Shown here in pieces: positions 7,485 to 15,660 of a DNA stretch of 64,000 nt (the stretch's first letter is position 1; every line of letters begins with the position of its first letter). A program made the position numbers and the translations under genes. This stretch comes from Chitinophagaceae bacterium (GTDB taxonomy: Bacteria; Bacteroidota; Bacteroidia; Chitinophagales; Chitinophagaceae), in the NCBI GenBank assembly GCA_023957155.1, contig JAMLHK010000009.1, positions 62,001-126,000 on the forward strand, in the 5' to 3' direction. Below the pieces are notes generated by a model that made no database searches, was not told the origin of the DNA, and saw only the letters and a list, made by a program, of their open reading frames with translations.

Positions 7485-8510
7485 ATGCAAACCCCTATTC
7501 GCACAACTGTAGTCGGCAGTTATCCTTTTCCCGGTTGGTTATCCTTTGCTTCGCAGCATCTCCATGAATTTGGGCCCGCTGATATAGAAGAGATGATCGA
7601 AGATGCGGTAATTGCGGCGATTCACGATCAGACAGCAGCCGGACTGGACGTAATTACAGACGGAGAACAGACCCGGCTCGACTTCAACTTATCCTTTTAC
7701 GGGTATATTAAAGGCATCTCCCCGGATGAAAGCGCAACCCGTAAATTCGGGCCTGCCGCACATGATCAGCGCGGGAAGCACCAGATCACCGGGCATCTTG
7801 CCGCACCCAACGGGCTGGGCGTTGTTCAGGAATTTCTCCGGCTAAAAAAACTGGCGCCTGCCGGCCCGGTTCTAAAAGCCAGTATTCCCGGTCCTTATAC
7901 TTTAAGCGGAAGATTACTTCCCAACGGGGAATACAAAGACCGGTTCGCCATTACGGAAGCGCTTCTTCCACTTGTGCAAAAAGAGCTGGAAGACCTGGTT
8001 GCGGCAGGTTGCCGGGAAATCACTATAGACGAACCTTCCATGAGCTGCTATGCCTATAAAGAGGATACCAAAAGATTTGTGGATATTTTCAATAAAACGG
8101 TTGAGCCCGTTGCAGGAAAATGTAATCTCTCTACCCACCTGTGCTTTGGAAACTTTAAAGGAAGACCCGTAGGGTACAGAAGCCTGAAACCCATGCTTCC
8201 CGATTTCCTGGAGTTTAAGGTAAATGAAATACATATAGAAATGGCGAACCGCGAGTTTGCAGAGATAGAGCTCCTCTCCTCTTTTGCTGAACGTATGCAC
8301 GTTGCCGTAGGGATCATTGATGTAAAGAACTATTATATTGAAACGCCGGAAGATGTAGCGGAAAGGATTAAACGTTGCCTGCAATATATTCCTGCAGACA
8401 AGTTATCTGTTGCTCCTGATTGCGGACTCAGCCAGACCGCCAGATGGGCATCTAAGCAGAAATTAGTGAATATGGTGAGGGGAGCGGAACAGGTAAGAAA
8501 GTCCCTGTAA
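7485..8510 (+). CDS. Cobalamin-independent methionine synthase (MetE C-terminal domain) family protein
   Basis: The 341 residues correspond to the C-terminal catalytic half of MetE alone, without its N-terminal barrel. The zinc ligands are present: H218 and C220 in THLCFG, E252 in IHIEMANRE and C313 in DCGLSQTARW. The E-to-C spacing of 61 equals that of the E. coli enzyme (E665 to C726), while the H-to-E spacing is about ten residues longer. The N-terminal part TTVVGSYPFPGW is also typical. The family transfers methyl groups to a zinc-bound thiol; the natural substrates of such stand-alone forms are mostly unknown. Placement at the end of a sugar-kinase operon, not beside methionine genes, argues against simply calling it metE. 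Confidence 0.85.
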   Translation: MQTPIRTTVVGSYPFPGWLSFASQHLHEFGPADIEEMIEDAVIAAIHDQTAAGLDVITDGEQTRLDFNLSFYGYIKGISPDESATRKFGPAAHDQRGKHQITGHLAAPNGLGVVQEFLRLKKLAPAGPVLKASIPGPYTLSGRLLPNGEYKDRFAITEALLPLVQKELEDLVAAGCREITIDEPSMSCYAYKEDTKRFVDIFNKTVEPVAGKCNLSTHLCFGNFKGRPVGYRSLKPMLPDFLEFKVNEIHIEMANREFAEIELLSSFAERMHVAVGIIDVKNYYIETPEDVAERIKRCLQYIPADKLSVAPDCGLSQTARWASKQKLVNMVRGAEQVRKSL

Positions 8511-8580
8511 AGAAGGAGACGGCACTTCGCTTTGCTTAGTGTATACCTTTACAGCATTCAATGATAATTGAAAATACAAA

Positions 8581-9330
8581 ATGCAAAGATATTTTTTGGA
8601 AGTGGCTTATAAGGGATCGGGGTATGCGGGGTTCCAGGTACAGGAAAATGCAAACACGATACAGGGCGAGGTGGAGCGGGCTATGCAAATATTGTTAAAG
8701 CATCCGGTGCCGCTCACCGGGTCTTCCCGGACAGATACGGGAGTGAATGCCCTTCAGAATTTTTTTCATTTTGACTTTGACCGTCCGGTTTTGCAACGGC
8801 ATATCTATAACCTGAATGCTTTGCTTCCACCGGCAATTGTGATCAAACAGATCATTCCCGTACACCCTGATGCCCACTGCCGGTTCGATGCTATCAGCCG
8901 GGAATACAGCTACCATGTATACCAGGATAAAAACCCGTTCCTGTATGACCGGGCTTATTACTTTCCCTATACCATTGATCCTGATATGCTGCAACAGGCC
9001 GCAACGGCCATACTAAGCTATTCAGACTTTACCAGCTTTTCCAAACGCAACACCCAGGTGAAGAGCTTCATCTGCCACATTATGGAAAGCAGGTGGCGCG
9101 CAGAACAACATCAGCTCATCTACGAGGTAAAAGCCAACCGGTTTTTAAGAGGTATGGTGAGGGGGCTGACGGGTACCATGTTACAGGTTGGACAGGGAAA
9201 AATGAGTATAAAAGAATTTCACGCTGTTATCTGCGGGAAAGATTGTACCAAAACCAATTTTGCGGTTCCGGGTTACGGGCTGTTTTTAGAGAAGGTGAAC
9301 TATCCCCCCGGCTACTTCACGGCTACATGA
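8581..9330 (+). CDS. truA: tRNA pseudouridine(38-40) synthase TruA
   Basis: At 249 residues the protein has the normal TruA length. The catalytic Asp lies at D52 in SSRTDTGVNA. YKGSGYAGFQVQ near the N-terminus and FLRGMVRGLTGTMLQVG near the C-terminus are conserved TruA blocks. It converts uridines 38-40 of the tRNA anticodon stem-loop to pseudouridine. The gene follows the MetE-like gene by 70 bases, enough for its own promoter, so operon membership is uncertain. It is the last core gene before the accessory island. Confidence 0.95.
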   Translation: MQRYFLEVAYKGSGYAGFQVQENANTIQGEVERAMQILLKHPVPLTGSSRTDTGVNALQNFFHFDFDRPVLQRHIYNLNALLPPAIVIKQIIPVHPDAHCRFDAISREYSYHVYQDKNPFLYDRAYYFPYTIDPDMLQQAATAILSYSDFTSFSKRNTQVKSFICHIMESRWRAEQHQLIYEVKANRFLRGMVRGLTGTMLQVGQGKMSIKEFHAVICGKDCTKTNFAVPGYGLFLEKVNYPPGYFTAT

Positions 9331-9727
9331 AGAATCCGGCAAACTGATTGCGGTGCGTTCGGGCTACTTGTCCTTTTTATTTGTTGATTGTTCTGTCGTC
9401 ATAGCATTTACCTATAACGGCGCGGGGATTACCGAAGGCGGGGATTTTCAGCACAAAAGTTCAATCGAAGAACGAATGTTGAACCTTGCACAAATGTCCA
9501 ATCGAAGCCGTTCAGCCCCGCTTTTGGCAATACCTTATATAAGCAGTAGTTCTTCGTCCGCTTGTTTGTCTGTCGGGCTTGGTGTGTCGGCAGATCTAAT
9601 TTTTGCGAAGCGAGGGAAAGACTTTTTTGTTTTTCCGTCTGCGTTGGCAAAGCAAACTCTTTTGCAAACTTTGGTCTGTGTGTCGGCTTGTGCGGTTTGC
9701 AAATGTGCTTGCTTTTAGCGTAAGCAT
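9331..9727. other. 397-base stretch without a supported gene; structured left edge of the island
   Basis: Two open frames cross this stretch (9353-9718 plus, 9429-9650 minus), but neither has a recognisable domain, a ribosome site or a sensible composition, so I leave them out. The segment holds the left direct repeat (9391-9419), followed by GCGGGG and its complement CCCCGC about 90 bases apart (near 9421-9445 and 9518-9525). This would allow a long imperfect stem-loop. Such structured G/C-rich blocks between AT-rich genes suggest a recombination end, not a coding region. Confidence 0.5.
9391..9419 (+). repeat. Left imperfect direct repeat bounding the AbiE island
   Basis: This 29-base segment aligns with 12173-12200 with about 22 matches and one gap. 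Both contain CTGTYGTCATA and end in TATAACG in the same orientation. They enclose the AT-rich toxin-antitoxin island, so I mark them as candidate boundary or attachment sequences. Confidence 0.5.
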
Positions 9728-10531
9728 TTAGAACTTCAAATGTCTTTTAGCTCCTCTGAAAACTGTGTCATAAGGCGGTAAGTCGTGAATTTGAGAAACC
9801 AATTTTTTGTCCCAATCCCGTTTGAAAGTCGCTTCTTTGCTCAATACTTTTTCGATTAACTTTTTCGGGTCTTGCTTTTTGCTTTTGGCTTTATTGTGAA
9901 ACGGAATTGTATATTCTGAAACGTCTAAATGTTCAACCTCTGTCAAATACCAAAAGTCGTATAAATCCCTTGGCTCTGTTCTTCCCATTAGTGCAGTCAT
10001 TTTCTCAATCAGCACTTCGGCAAGTGAATAACATTGCAACCTAAATTTTTCTTCAAGGTCAGAATAGTTGCGGTAAACGTTTCTGTGTTCAATTTCTGTT
10101 TCCAAGATTTCGCCTCTTGTAATGTCAATTTTCAAATCACGGCTTCCCATATTACCCTGTAACGAAGCAACGTAGTCAATGTAAAACTGTGGACTTCCTG
10201 TTTCGTGGATTGTCCACTTCTTTTCATCAATCCGCATATCCATATTTGCTTCCTCTTTGATAAAATCAAACAAATTGTTGAGCTCTGCTTTGATTTGTTC
10301 GTTCGTTACACTTTCATCAATCAATGTAAAATCCAAATCTTCCGAAAAACGGTAATCTTCAAAATAAGCTTTCTTCAAAACTGTTCCGCCTTTGAACACT
10401 AATGCTTTATTGAGAATGTTGTTTTTGGAAATGGCAAACAGCACCCACGATAGCACATAATCCTTTTCAATTTGTCTGTCATTTACTCGGTTTGCTGTTG
10501 CAACTTTGTTTATTTCTTTGGGTTGTATCAT
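9728..10531 (-). CDS. AbiEii/AbiGii-family nucleotidyltransferase toxin
   Basis: The 267-residue protein has the polymerase-beta-like nucleotidyltransferase signature of AbiEii toxins: FKGGTVLKKAY (residues 47-57) and SEDLDF (63-68, with D65 and D67 as metal ligands). It also has the third acidic motif KIDITRG and the family motif EPRDLYDFWYL around residues 187-196. In type IV toxin-antitoxin systems this toxin modifies host RNA or nucleotides and halts growth, for instance on phage infection. The start codon lies 3 bases after the stop of the AbiEi gene, the usual antitoxin-toxin order. Base composition is clearly more AT-rich than in the neighbouring core genes, which indicates transfer. 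All catalytic motifs are intact, so the toxin is probably functional. Confidence 0.93.
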   Translation of the reverse strand: MIQPKEINKVATANRVNDRQIEKDYVLSWVLFAISKNNILNKALVFKGGTVLKKAYFEDYRFSEDLDFTLIDESVTNEQIKAELNNLFDFIKEEANMDMRIDEKKWTIHETGSPQFYIDYVASLQGNMGSRDLKIDITRGEILETEIEHRNVYRNYSDLEEKFRLQCYSLAEVLIEKMTALMGRTEPRDLYDFWYLTEVEHLDVSEYTIPFHNKAKSKKQDPKKLIEKVLSKEATFKRDWDKKLVSQIHDLPPYDTVFRGAKRHLKF

Positions 10532-10534
10532 TGC

Positions 10535-11362
10535 TTAACTGTAAATAGGTGAAAGAATAGAGTCACTGTCAATATTCTGCTGAATTGCCCAACGGAAAAT
10601 AGTTTTGCCCTCTTTCGGATAAGACGGTTCTAATGCCACAAATGAATTACTTCGCAACTTTTGTAGTTTGTCAATTACAAGATTTTCAATTCCCAATAAC
10701 TCTAATAAAAATCCCAATCGTTTTATTACGGCTTGCGACTTAAAACGCTTTGCGTATTCCAACAATTTATTGAAATCAATTTTGTCTTTTGATTTATGAA
10801 TGGCTTTTGCAATTTCAGTTATTCCGCCTGCGTATTGCGGTTTGAAAAGGCAATCAATAAACGTTTTTTCTAAATCAGAACATTGTACTTTGTTGAAACT
10901 GTCAATCCAAGTTTTTTTGTTGCCAAAAAAATGTTCTTCGTTGTGATAGATGAATTGAAACGGAACGCCTTTTACCAAAAGAGTTGAGGGCTTGATTTGC
11001 TTGTTTACTACAATCTGTTCTTTTAAATTTGGTTGCGTTGTCAAACTGTGAATTTGCAATGCTGAAAAATACCCGATGTAATATTCTGCTTCGCCAACCA
11101 AATACTGTGAAAGCAAATGCCAATCGGGCATAAAAGTTTCGGGGTCCTGCTCAAAAGGAATGACATAGTAAAGTCCGTCTTTTACTCGCATTAACAAGCC
11201 ACGCTTTACCATATTGCCCAACATTCGCTTTACCGAATCTTTGGAAGATTCGGTAAGCAAATTGTATGCTTCATCAATAGAAAAGCACTTTTGATTTTGC
11301 CCGTTTAGCTTATCTAACAGAAAAGCAACAGAGTAGGATAGTATTTTATCTTTTATAGCCAT
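10535..11362 (-). CDS. AbiEi-family type IV antitoxin, winged-helix regulator
   Basis: Started at ATG 11362, which has a strong Shine-Dalgarno (AAGGAGA) and a promoter upstream, this is a 275-residue protein. The longer frame to 11419 would run across that promoter. Residues 1 to about 70 form a winged helix (FSIDEAYNLLTESSKDSVKRMLGNMVKRGLL, then the wing MRVKDGLYYVIPF). The rest matches the AbiEi C-terminal domain. AbiEi represses its own operon and neutralises the AbiEii toxin without direct binding. It is followed by the toxin gene after only 3 bases. Confidence 0.9.
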   Translation of the reverse strand: MAIKDKILSYSVAFLLDKLNGQNQKCFSIDEAYNLLTESSKDSVKRMLGNMVKRGLLMRVKDGLYYVIPFEQDPETFMPDWHLLSQYLVGEAEYYIGYFSALQIHSLTTQPNLKEQIVVNKQIKPSTLLVKGVPFQFIYHNEEHFFGNKKTWIDSFNKVQCSDLEKTFIDCLFKPQYAGGITEIAKAIHKSKDKIDFNKLLEYAKRFKSQAVIKRLGFLLELLGIENLVIDKLQKLRSNSFVALEPSYPKEGKTIFRWAIQQNIDSDSILSPIYS

Positions 11363-11385
11363 TGAGTGTCTCCTTAATGACACCA

Positions 11386-11416
11386 CAAAGATATAAAAAA
11401 TAAATTTATCGGGCAA
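11386..11416 (-). promoter_or_regulatory. Promoter of the AbiEi-AbiEii operon
   Basis: On the minus strand TTG (11416-11414) is followed after exactly 20 bases by TATCTTTG (11393-11386), the Bacteroidota consensus. The antitoxin start is at 11362, so the leader is short. The island therefore carries its own expression signal. An AbiEi operator would be expected to overlap this site. Confidence 0.72.
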
Positions 11417-11424
11417 CAATAAAC

Positions 11425-12008
11425 CTAAATAATGATTGAGCGTTTACCAATTACTTTGTCGTTAGCCGATGAATCCCACGCTGAACCCGAAGCAGGAACA
11501 GCTCTTTCCCGTCCCCAAATTCTGATTGCTTCAATGCGTTCAGGACTTGTTTTACTCAACGGCACAATGTTTTTAAAACACTTTTCAAACAAATCATCGT
11601 TTACGGTTTCATTGCCGTGAATGACCGCTTGAATGGCTACATCCCGAACCGCTCCTTCAAGGTCTGAACCTGCAAAGCCGTCTGATAAAGCAACCAATTT
11701 TTCAAAAGTTTCTGTTGACGGTTCAGGTAAAAGATTTTTCTTGATGTAAAGACTGATAATATCTTTTCGCTCTTGTTCAGCAGGTAAATCCACAAAAAAC
11801 AATTCATCAATTGTGTAAGCTGGTCTAACCAATTTCTTACGTTAGTCACCATCAGTTGTCTTGATGCAGGTGGAAATACGCCTGTCGTAACCGCTTCAAG
11901 TATGATGATAAATTCTCTGTCGAGATTATGCGGATTTTGGTGCATAAAAAAACGCTCCAACCATTTTAAACTCGCTTCATTTCTTGCAAGCCCACGCATT
12001 ACCAACAT
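11425..12008 (-). pseudogene. AAA+ ATPase remnant, truncated and frameshifted
   Basis: The frame 11832-11425 encodes the C-terminal half of an AAA+ module: VRPAYTIDELFFVDLPAEQE matches the segment after the second region of homology, and ALSDGFAGSDLEGAVRDVA is the lid or sensor-2 helix. Upstream, the frame 12008-11830 reads into SRQLMVTN, which would join to RKKLVRP in the other frame if one C were restored near 11840. The Walker A motif and everything before it are missing. This looks like a decayed cargo gene, cut when the island formed or was rearranged. The identity of the first 45 residues or so is uncertain. Confidence 0.65.
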
Positions 12009-12172
12009 AAAGAAAAACGTTAGTTTGTAGAATTATTCTCGCCATTAGTTTATGTAATTAGATTGTGATTGCAAAAGAGCTACTTGTGCGGTGCAGAAAA
12101 ACAAAAAAATGAGCGTGGGGCAAAAAATAAATCTCTGTCTGTTGTCATTGTCTGTTCGTCTAATTTTAGTAG

Positions 12173-12200
12173 TGCTGTTGTCATACCATTGCTTATAACG
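12173..12200 (+). repeat. Right imperfect direct repeat bounding the AbiE island
   Basis: This segment is the partner of 9391-9419 and ends in the same TATAACG. Beyond it the base composition returns to that of the core genome, 43 bases before the stop of the downstream esterase gene. Confidence 0.5.
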
Positions 12201-12243
12201 CCTCATCTTCAGTACCGGTAACCGGCATGTCCTTTTCTACATC

Positions 12244-13146
12244 TCACCGGTAATATTTTTCCAGCCAGGCGATCATGGTTGCAAAAATATCGGCGGCTAC
12301 GGCCGGTCGTAACTCATGTTTTTCACCGGGATACAATTTGATTTCAGTAGGTATGCCCAGCTCCTGTAATTTTTTATTTAGCTTTTTCGACTGATTAACA
12401 TGTACCAATGCATCAGCATCACCATGAAATATAAGAGTGGGTACCCCCGTTTTTTGGGAGAGATGAAAATAAGGACTGGCCTGCTTTACAATTTGCGCCG
12501 CCGGGTCGGGTGTACCCAGGTAATTGGTGATGATGGCATCACTTTCCAATCCGGGTGTACGTACGTCTTCATCACTCAAATCAGTTGGTCCGAAAATATC
12601 CACTACCGTTTTCACCTGTTTTAAACTATCATAGCCATACGCATATAACAAGGCCAGGTGCGCCCCGGCACTGGCACCCATCAAGGCAAAATGATTGCCA
12701 TCATAACGATACTCAGCCGCATTATCGGATATAAAAAACAGCGCATTCTTTATATCTTCGATCTGTACCGGGAACCTGTTTTTCCCGTCTTTAACCAAAC
12801 GATAGTTTATGGATGCAAGGGCATATTTCCGTTTCCCAACAAGCTCCTCCACCAATGCTTTGGGAAATTCCGACTTATCCCCATGCGTCCAGCTTCCGCC
12901 ATGGATATATACGATCACTTTGGTATTGGCGTTGCGCTCGTCAGGCAGGTAAGCATCCAGCAGGTTATAGGTACCATCTTCCTCACCGTACTGTACATCC
13001 GGGATCTCCATATACGATGCATGATGAATAACAGCACCGTGTTTTATGCTATTACCTGCAGGTGCAGTCTTATACTCACTTTGATAAGAAGTTAAAAAAG
13101 TGGAAATGAAAATAGTCAAAGCGCAAAACAACTGTCCGGTCTGCAT
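12244..13146 (-). CDS. Secreted alpha/beta hydrolase (esterase/lipase, BD-FAE/HSL-like)
   Basis: The 300-residue protein has an N-terminal hydrophobic segment that serves as a signal peptide. The oxyanion motif HGGSW is at residues 82-86. The nucleophile elbow is GASAG with S159, followed by an acid in FHGDADALVHV and the catalytic His in PGEKHELRP. This arrangement fits the carbohydrate or feruloyl esterase-like hydrolases common in Bacteroidota. It should remove acyl groups from an external substrate in the periplasm, though the substrate is not evident. The gene stands alone, next to the right edge of the AbiE island and downstream of the beta-propeller gene. Confidence 0.87.
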   Translation of the reverse strand: MQTGQLFCALTIFISTFLTSYQSEYKTAPAGNSIKHGAVIHHASYMEIPDVQYGEEDGTYNLLDAYLPDERNANTKVIVYIHGGSWTHGDKSEFPKALVEELVGKRKYALASINYRLVKDGKNRFPVQIEDIKNALFFISDNAAEYRYDGNHFALMGASAGAHLALLYAYGYDSLKQVKTVVDIFGPTDLSDEDVRTPGLESDAIITNYLGTPDPAAQIVKQASPYFHLSQKTGVPTLIFHGDADALVHVNQSKKLNKKLQELGIPTEIKLYPGEKHELRPAVAADIFATMIAWLEKYYR

Positions 13147-13264
13147 AGAAAAACTTTTTTCTTTTTAAGAGGAAGCATGACACTCACAATCTAAAAAAAG
13201 AATCCATACCAGGAATAAAAAATTGCCTTTTTTTTCGATAATCCGGGAACTGTTGCAGCTTATT

Positions 13265-15505
13265 TTAATCAATCATTTTTAAATAGCGCCCCATCCAGTA
13301 AGGCAGCAGCCAGAATACCGGCTCTCTCTCTATGTCGGGATAACCATTTATTGCCGCCCAGGGATTTTTATCCCATCTGACAGCCGTACGAATACCCGGC
13401 GGCGGCAATTGGTCTACCTGCAGGTCATCAAGCACGGGTTCCCGCACTAATCTCACGTCTTCTCTTTTACTGTGATCGAAGCGCCAGTTTACCAGGTCAA
13501 GAGGGGTATCCGTAAGGAACTCAACCGATGCTCTCAGCTCCGCTTTTTTCTTTCTTGCATAAGAATACAGGAAATTGATCAGGGGGCTTTTGTCGCCTTT
13601 TCTCCTTTCCATCCACTCATCGAAATGCCGTTCATAAAACGACAACAGTTGCGGATCTTTCTCACAGCCGATCAGTATAGGATAGATATAAGACTGAAGA
13701 ACCATATCAAAATAAATAAAAAAAGCGGGGTTCTGTTCGGGCAGCTTAGCCATATTTTCAAGATAGTGTTCTTCCCTGATGAGCCTCAGGTAATGTTCCT
13801 GGTATTTCACATCTCCGGTCATGTAATAGGCCAACTTCAGAAAAGCAAGGATCTCCATTGAATTCTGATACCGGTCGGGCAACCATTCCGGGTCACGATT
13901 CAACTGGTCGGGACTCCATACCGACCAGCGGGTATGGGTACCGTCTATATCCACCATATTAAAATTATGCCTGATCAAATGATCTACCAGCCGGGCTACA
14001 TGCGCCGCTATCGTCTTTTTTTCCTTCCTGTCTGCCACCAGCTCGTAATAGAAATAATACCCTATCATGTGTCCGCACCATTCATCGCTGCTGGTATCCC
14101 CCTTCCAAAGCCACTTCCCGTCCTTTGATTTATGCCACCTGTTTTCCACCGGCTTAAACCGGGGCTCTTTTACCATCTCTTCGGCTAACTGTCTTTCCGT
14201 ATAGGTTAAGTTGGGATCATGTACATTATTACCCCAGCTTACCGGTACAATGGTACGCGCAAAGAAGCCATCGGTACCGGTTATCATTTGCAATAATTTT
14301 AAAAAATCAAACGCTTTCTTTGCTTTTTCTTTTGCGTCACTGCTTCGGGTTGCCGCATAACGAAAGCTTTCCATAGCAAGATAGCTCCCTGTAAATTCCC
14401 CGTCATTATCGTCATCTTCGGGCTGCCAGCTGTTCAAATCCTCCGGGTTTTTAAGCTTTGCCGGTCCGGAAATCCAGGGTTCCCGTATATGCCGTTTCAT
14501 CGTAATATCATAAAAGAAATCCTCCTTTTCTTTCAGCGTCATTTTTTTTCTTTTAATGGCGCTCACTCCTTTGGCTGTGGCAATCCAGGCGTTGCCCTCC
14601 CTGTCAAAAGCAATATCCGATACTTTATCGTCCAATAACCAGCGCCGTCCAAAACGTAAAATATGCGACCCATCGGGCGCGTAGCTGACAACACCCACAT
14701 CCGTCCCTGTCCACATCTTCCCATCCGGAGAACGCTCCACGCAATTGACGTAAATAGAAGGCAGCCCGTCTGACGGCTTAAGTGTTTTTACTTTTTTGCC
14801 GTCTTCAAGAATACTGACCCCACCCAATCCGCCTATCCAAAGCCGATCCTTAGTATCTAAGGCCAATCCCCGGGCATAAGCGCTGACCAATACACTGGTG
14901 TCAAAAAAATGCTGAACCTTATTTTCCACAATATGATATAATCCAACATCGCTGGCTACCCATATTCCATTTCCCTTACCGGCCACAGCTTTTCTTACAG
15001 AACGGGCTATGGCATAGTCTTTTTTATCAAACCTGCCCTGGCTGAATACCCATACTCCCTTAGGACCAAAAGCATATAAGCCGTTCTTTTGCACACAGAA
15101 TGCCGAAACAGGTCCGTCTGTACCCGGTACTTTCCTGAGCATACCATTCCTGAAAAGATAAGCCCCATTCCAGGTGCCCAGCCAAACGGTATTCGCATCA
15201 TCCGTAACAACCGAGTAAGCCGGGCCCTGATCCCCGCCGGGGATCATGCAGGTCCACCCCGAAAGATCATGCTTTTTCATAAAAATCCCTTCCGCGGTGG
15301 CTACCCAGATATTGGACGCACCATCTATGGCAATGCTTCTTACTTCGTTTGCCGCATTACTTTCGCCAACCCGAAATGCTTCATGGTATTCCTGCCAAAA
15401 GGCAGTATCCTTCATACTTGCAGGAGCATAAGCAACCTGAGAAAAAGCCCACCGGCTGATCAGGGAGAAAAAAAGAAAATAAAAAATCCAGCGCTTAATT
15501 TTCAT
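13265..15505 (-). CDS. Exported protein with two-component-regulator-type beta-propeller and a helical C-terminal domain
   Basis: This 746-residue protein starts with a signal peptide (MKIKRWIFYFLFFSLISRWAFSQ). Residues about 50-330 contain repeated strands of the Reg_prop type (SNIWVATAEGIFMKK, TVWLGTWNGAYLF, GIWVASDVGLYHI, DRLWIGGLGGVSIL, GKMWTGTDVGVVSY, NAWIATAKGVSAI). These are the propeller blades normally found in hybrid two-component sensors. There is no membrane span, kinase or regulator domain afterwards. Instead residues about 340-746 are helix-rich, with conserved Trp/Tyr and patterns such as DEWCGHMIGYYFYYELV that resemble an alpha/alpha toroid. It may bind or process a polysaccharide, but I do not recognise a catalytic motif. 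The domain combination is unusual. Confidence 0.82.
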   Translation of the reverse strand: MKIKRWIFYFLFFSLISRWAFSQVAYAPASMKDTAFWQEYHEAFRVGESNAANEVRSIAIDGASNIWVATAEGIFMKKHDLSGWTCMIPGGDQGPAYSVVTDDANTVWLGTWNGAYLFRNGMLRKVPGTDGPVSAFCVQKNGLYAFGPKGVWVFSQGRFDKKDYAIARSVRKAVAGKGNGIWVASDVGLYHIVENKVQHFFDTSVLVSAYARGLALDTKDRLWIGGLGGVSILEDGKKVKTLKPSDGLPSIYVNCVERSPDGKMWTGTDVGVVSYAPDGSHILRFGRRWLLDDKVSDIAFDREGNAWIATAKGVSAIKRKKMTLKEKEDFFYDITMKRHIREPWISGPAKLKNPEDLNSWQPEDDDNDGEFTGSYLAMESFRYAATRSSDAKEKAKKAFDFLKLLQMITGTDGFFARTIVPVSWGNNVHDPNLTYTERQLAEEMVKEPRFKPVENRWHKSKDGKWLWKGDTSSDEWCGHMIGYYFYYELVADRKEKKTIAAHVARLVDHLIRHNFNMVDIDGTHTRWSVWSPDQLNRDPEWLPDRYQNSMEILAFLKLAYYMTGDVKYQEHYLRLIREEHYLENMAKLPEQNPAFFIYFDMVLQSYIYPILIGCEKDPQLLSFYERHFDEWMERRKGDKSPLINFLYSYARKKKAELRASVEFLTDTPLDLVNWRFDHSKREDVRLVREPVLDDLQVDQLPPPGIRTAVRWDKNPWAAINGYPDIEREPVFWLLPYWMGRYLKMID

Positions 15506-15660
15506 GTAGTATTGTTCTTTTGTAATGAGCCAAAACGATCAAAACTATACTACCTGTTCAGAGCAGTTTCTTTTGTACCTTGGCTCCCGTAATCCGGCAG
15601 GTGCAGGTTCCGGCTTACTTCATTGACTTATATCACCCGTTACGAACTTAACCCGTTATC

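Noticed and set aside
9353..9718. Possible small genes left of the AbiE toxin on either strand
   Set aside because: No conserved motif, start signal or signal peptide is evident; the segment is better explained as a structured island end.
9391..12200. Integron cassette with attC site
   Set aside because: The boundary heptamers do not match the attC R-box consensus and no integrase is present. I keep only the weaker statement that the region is bounded by repeats.
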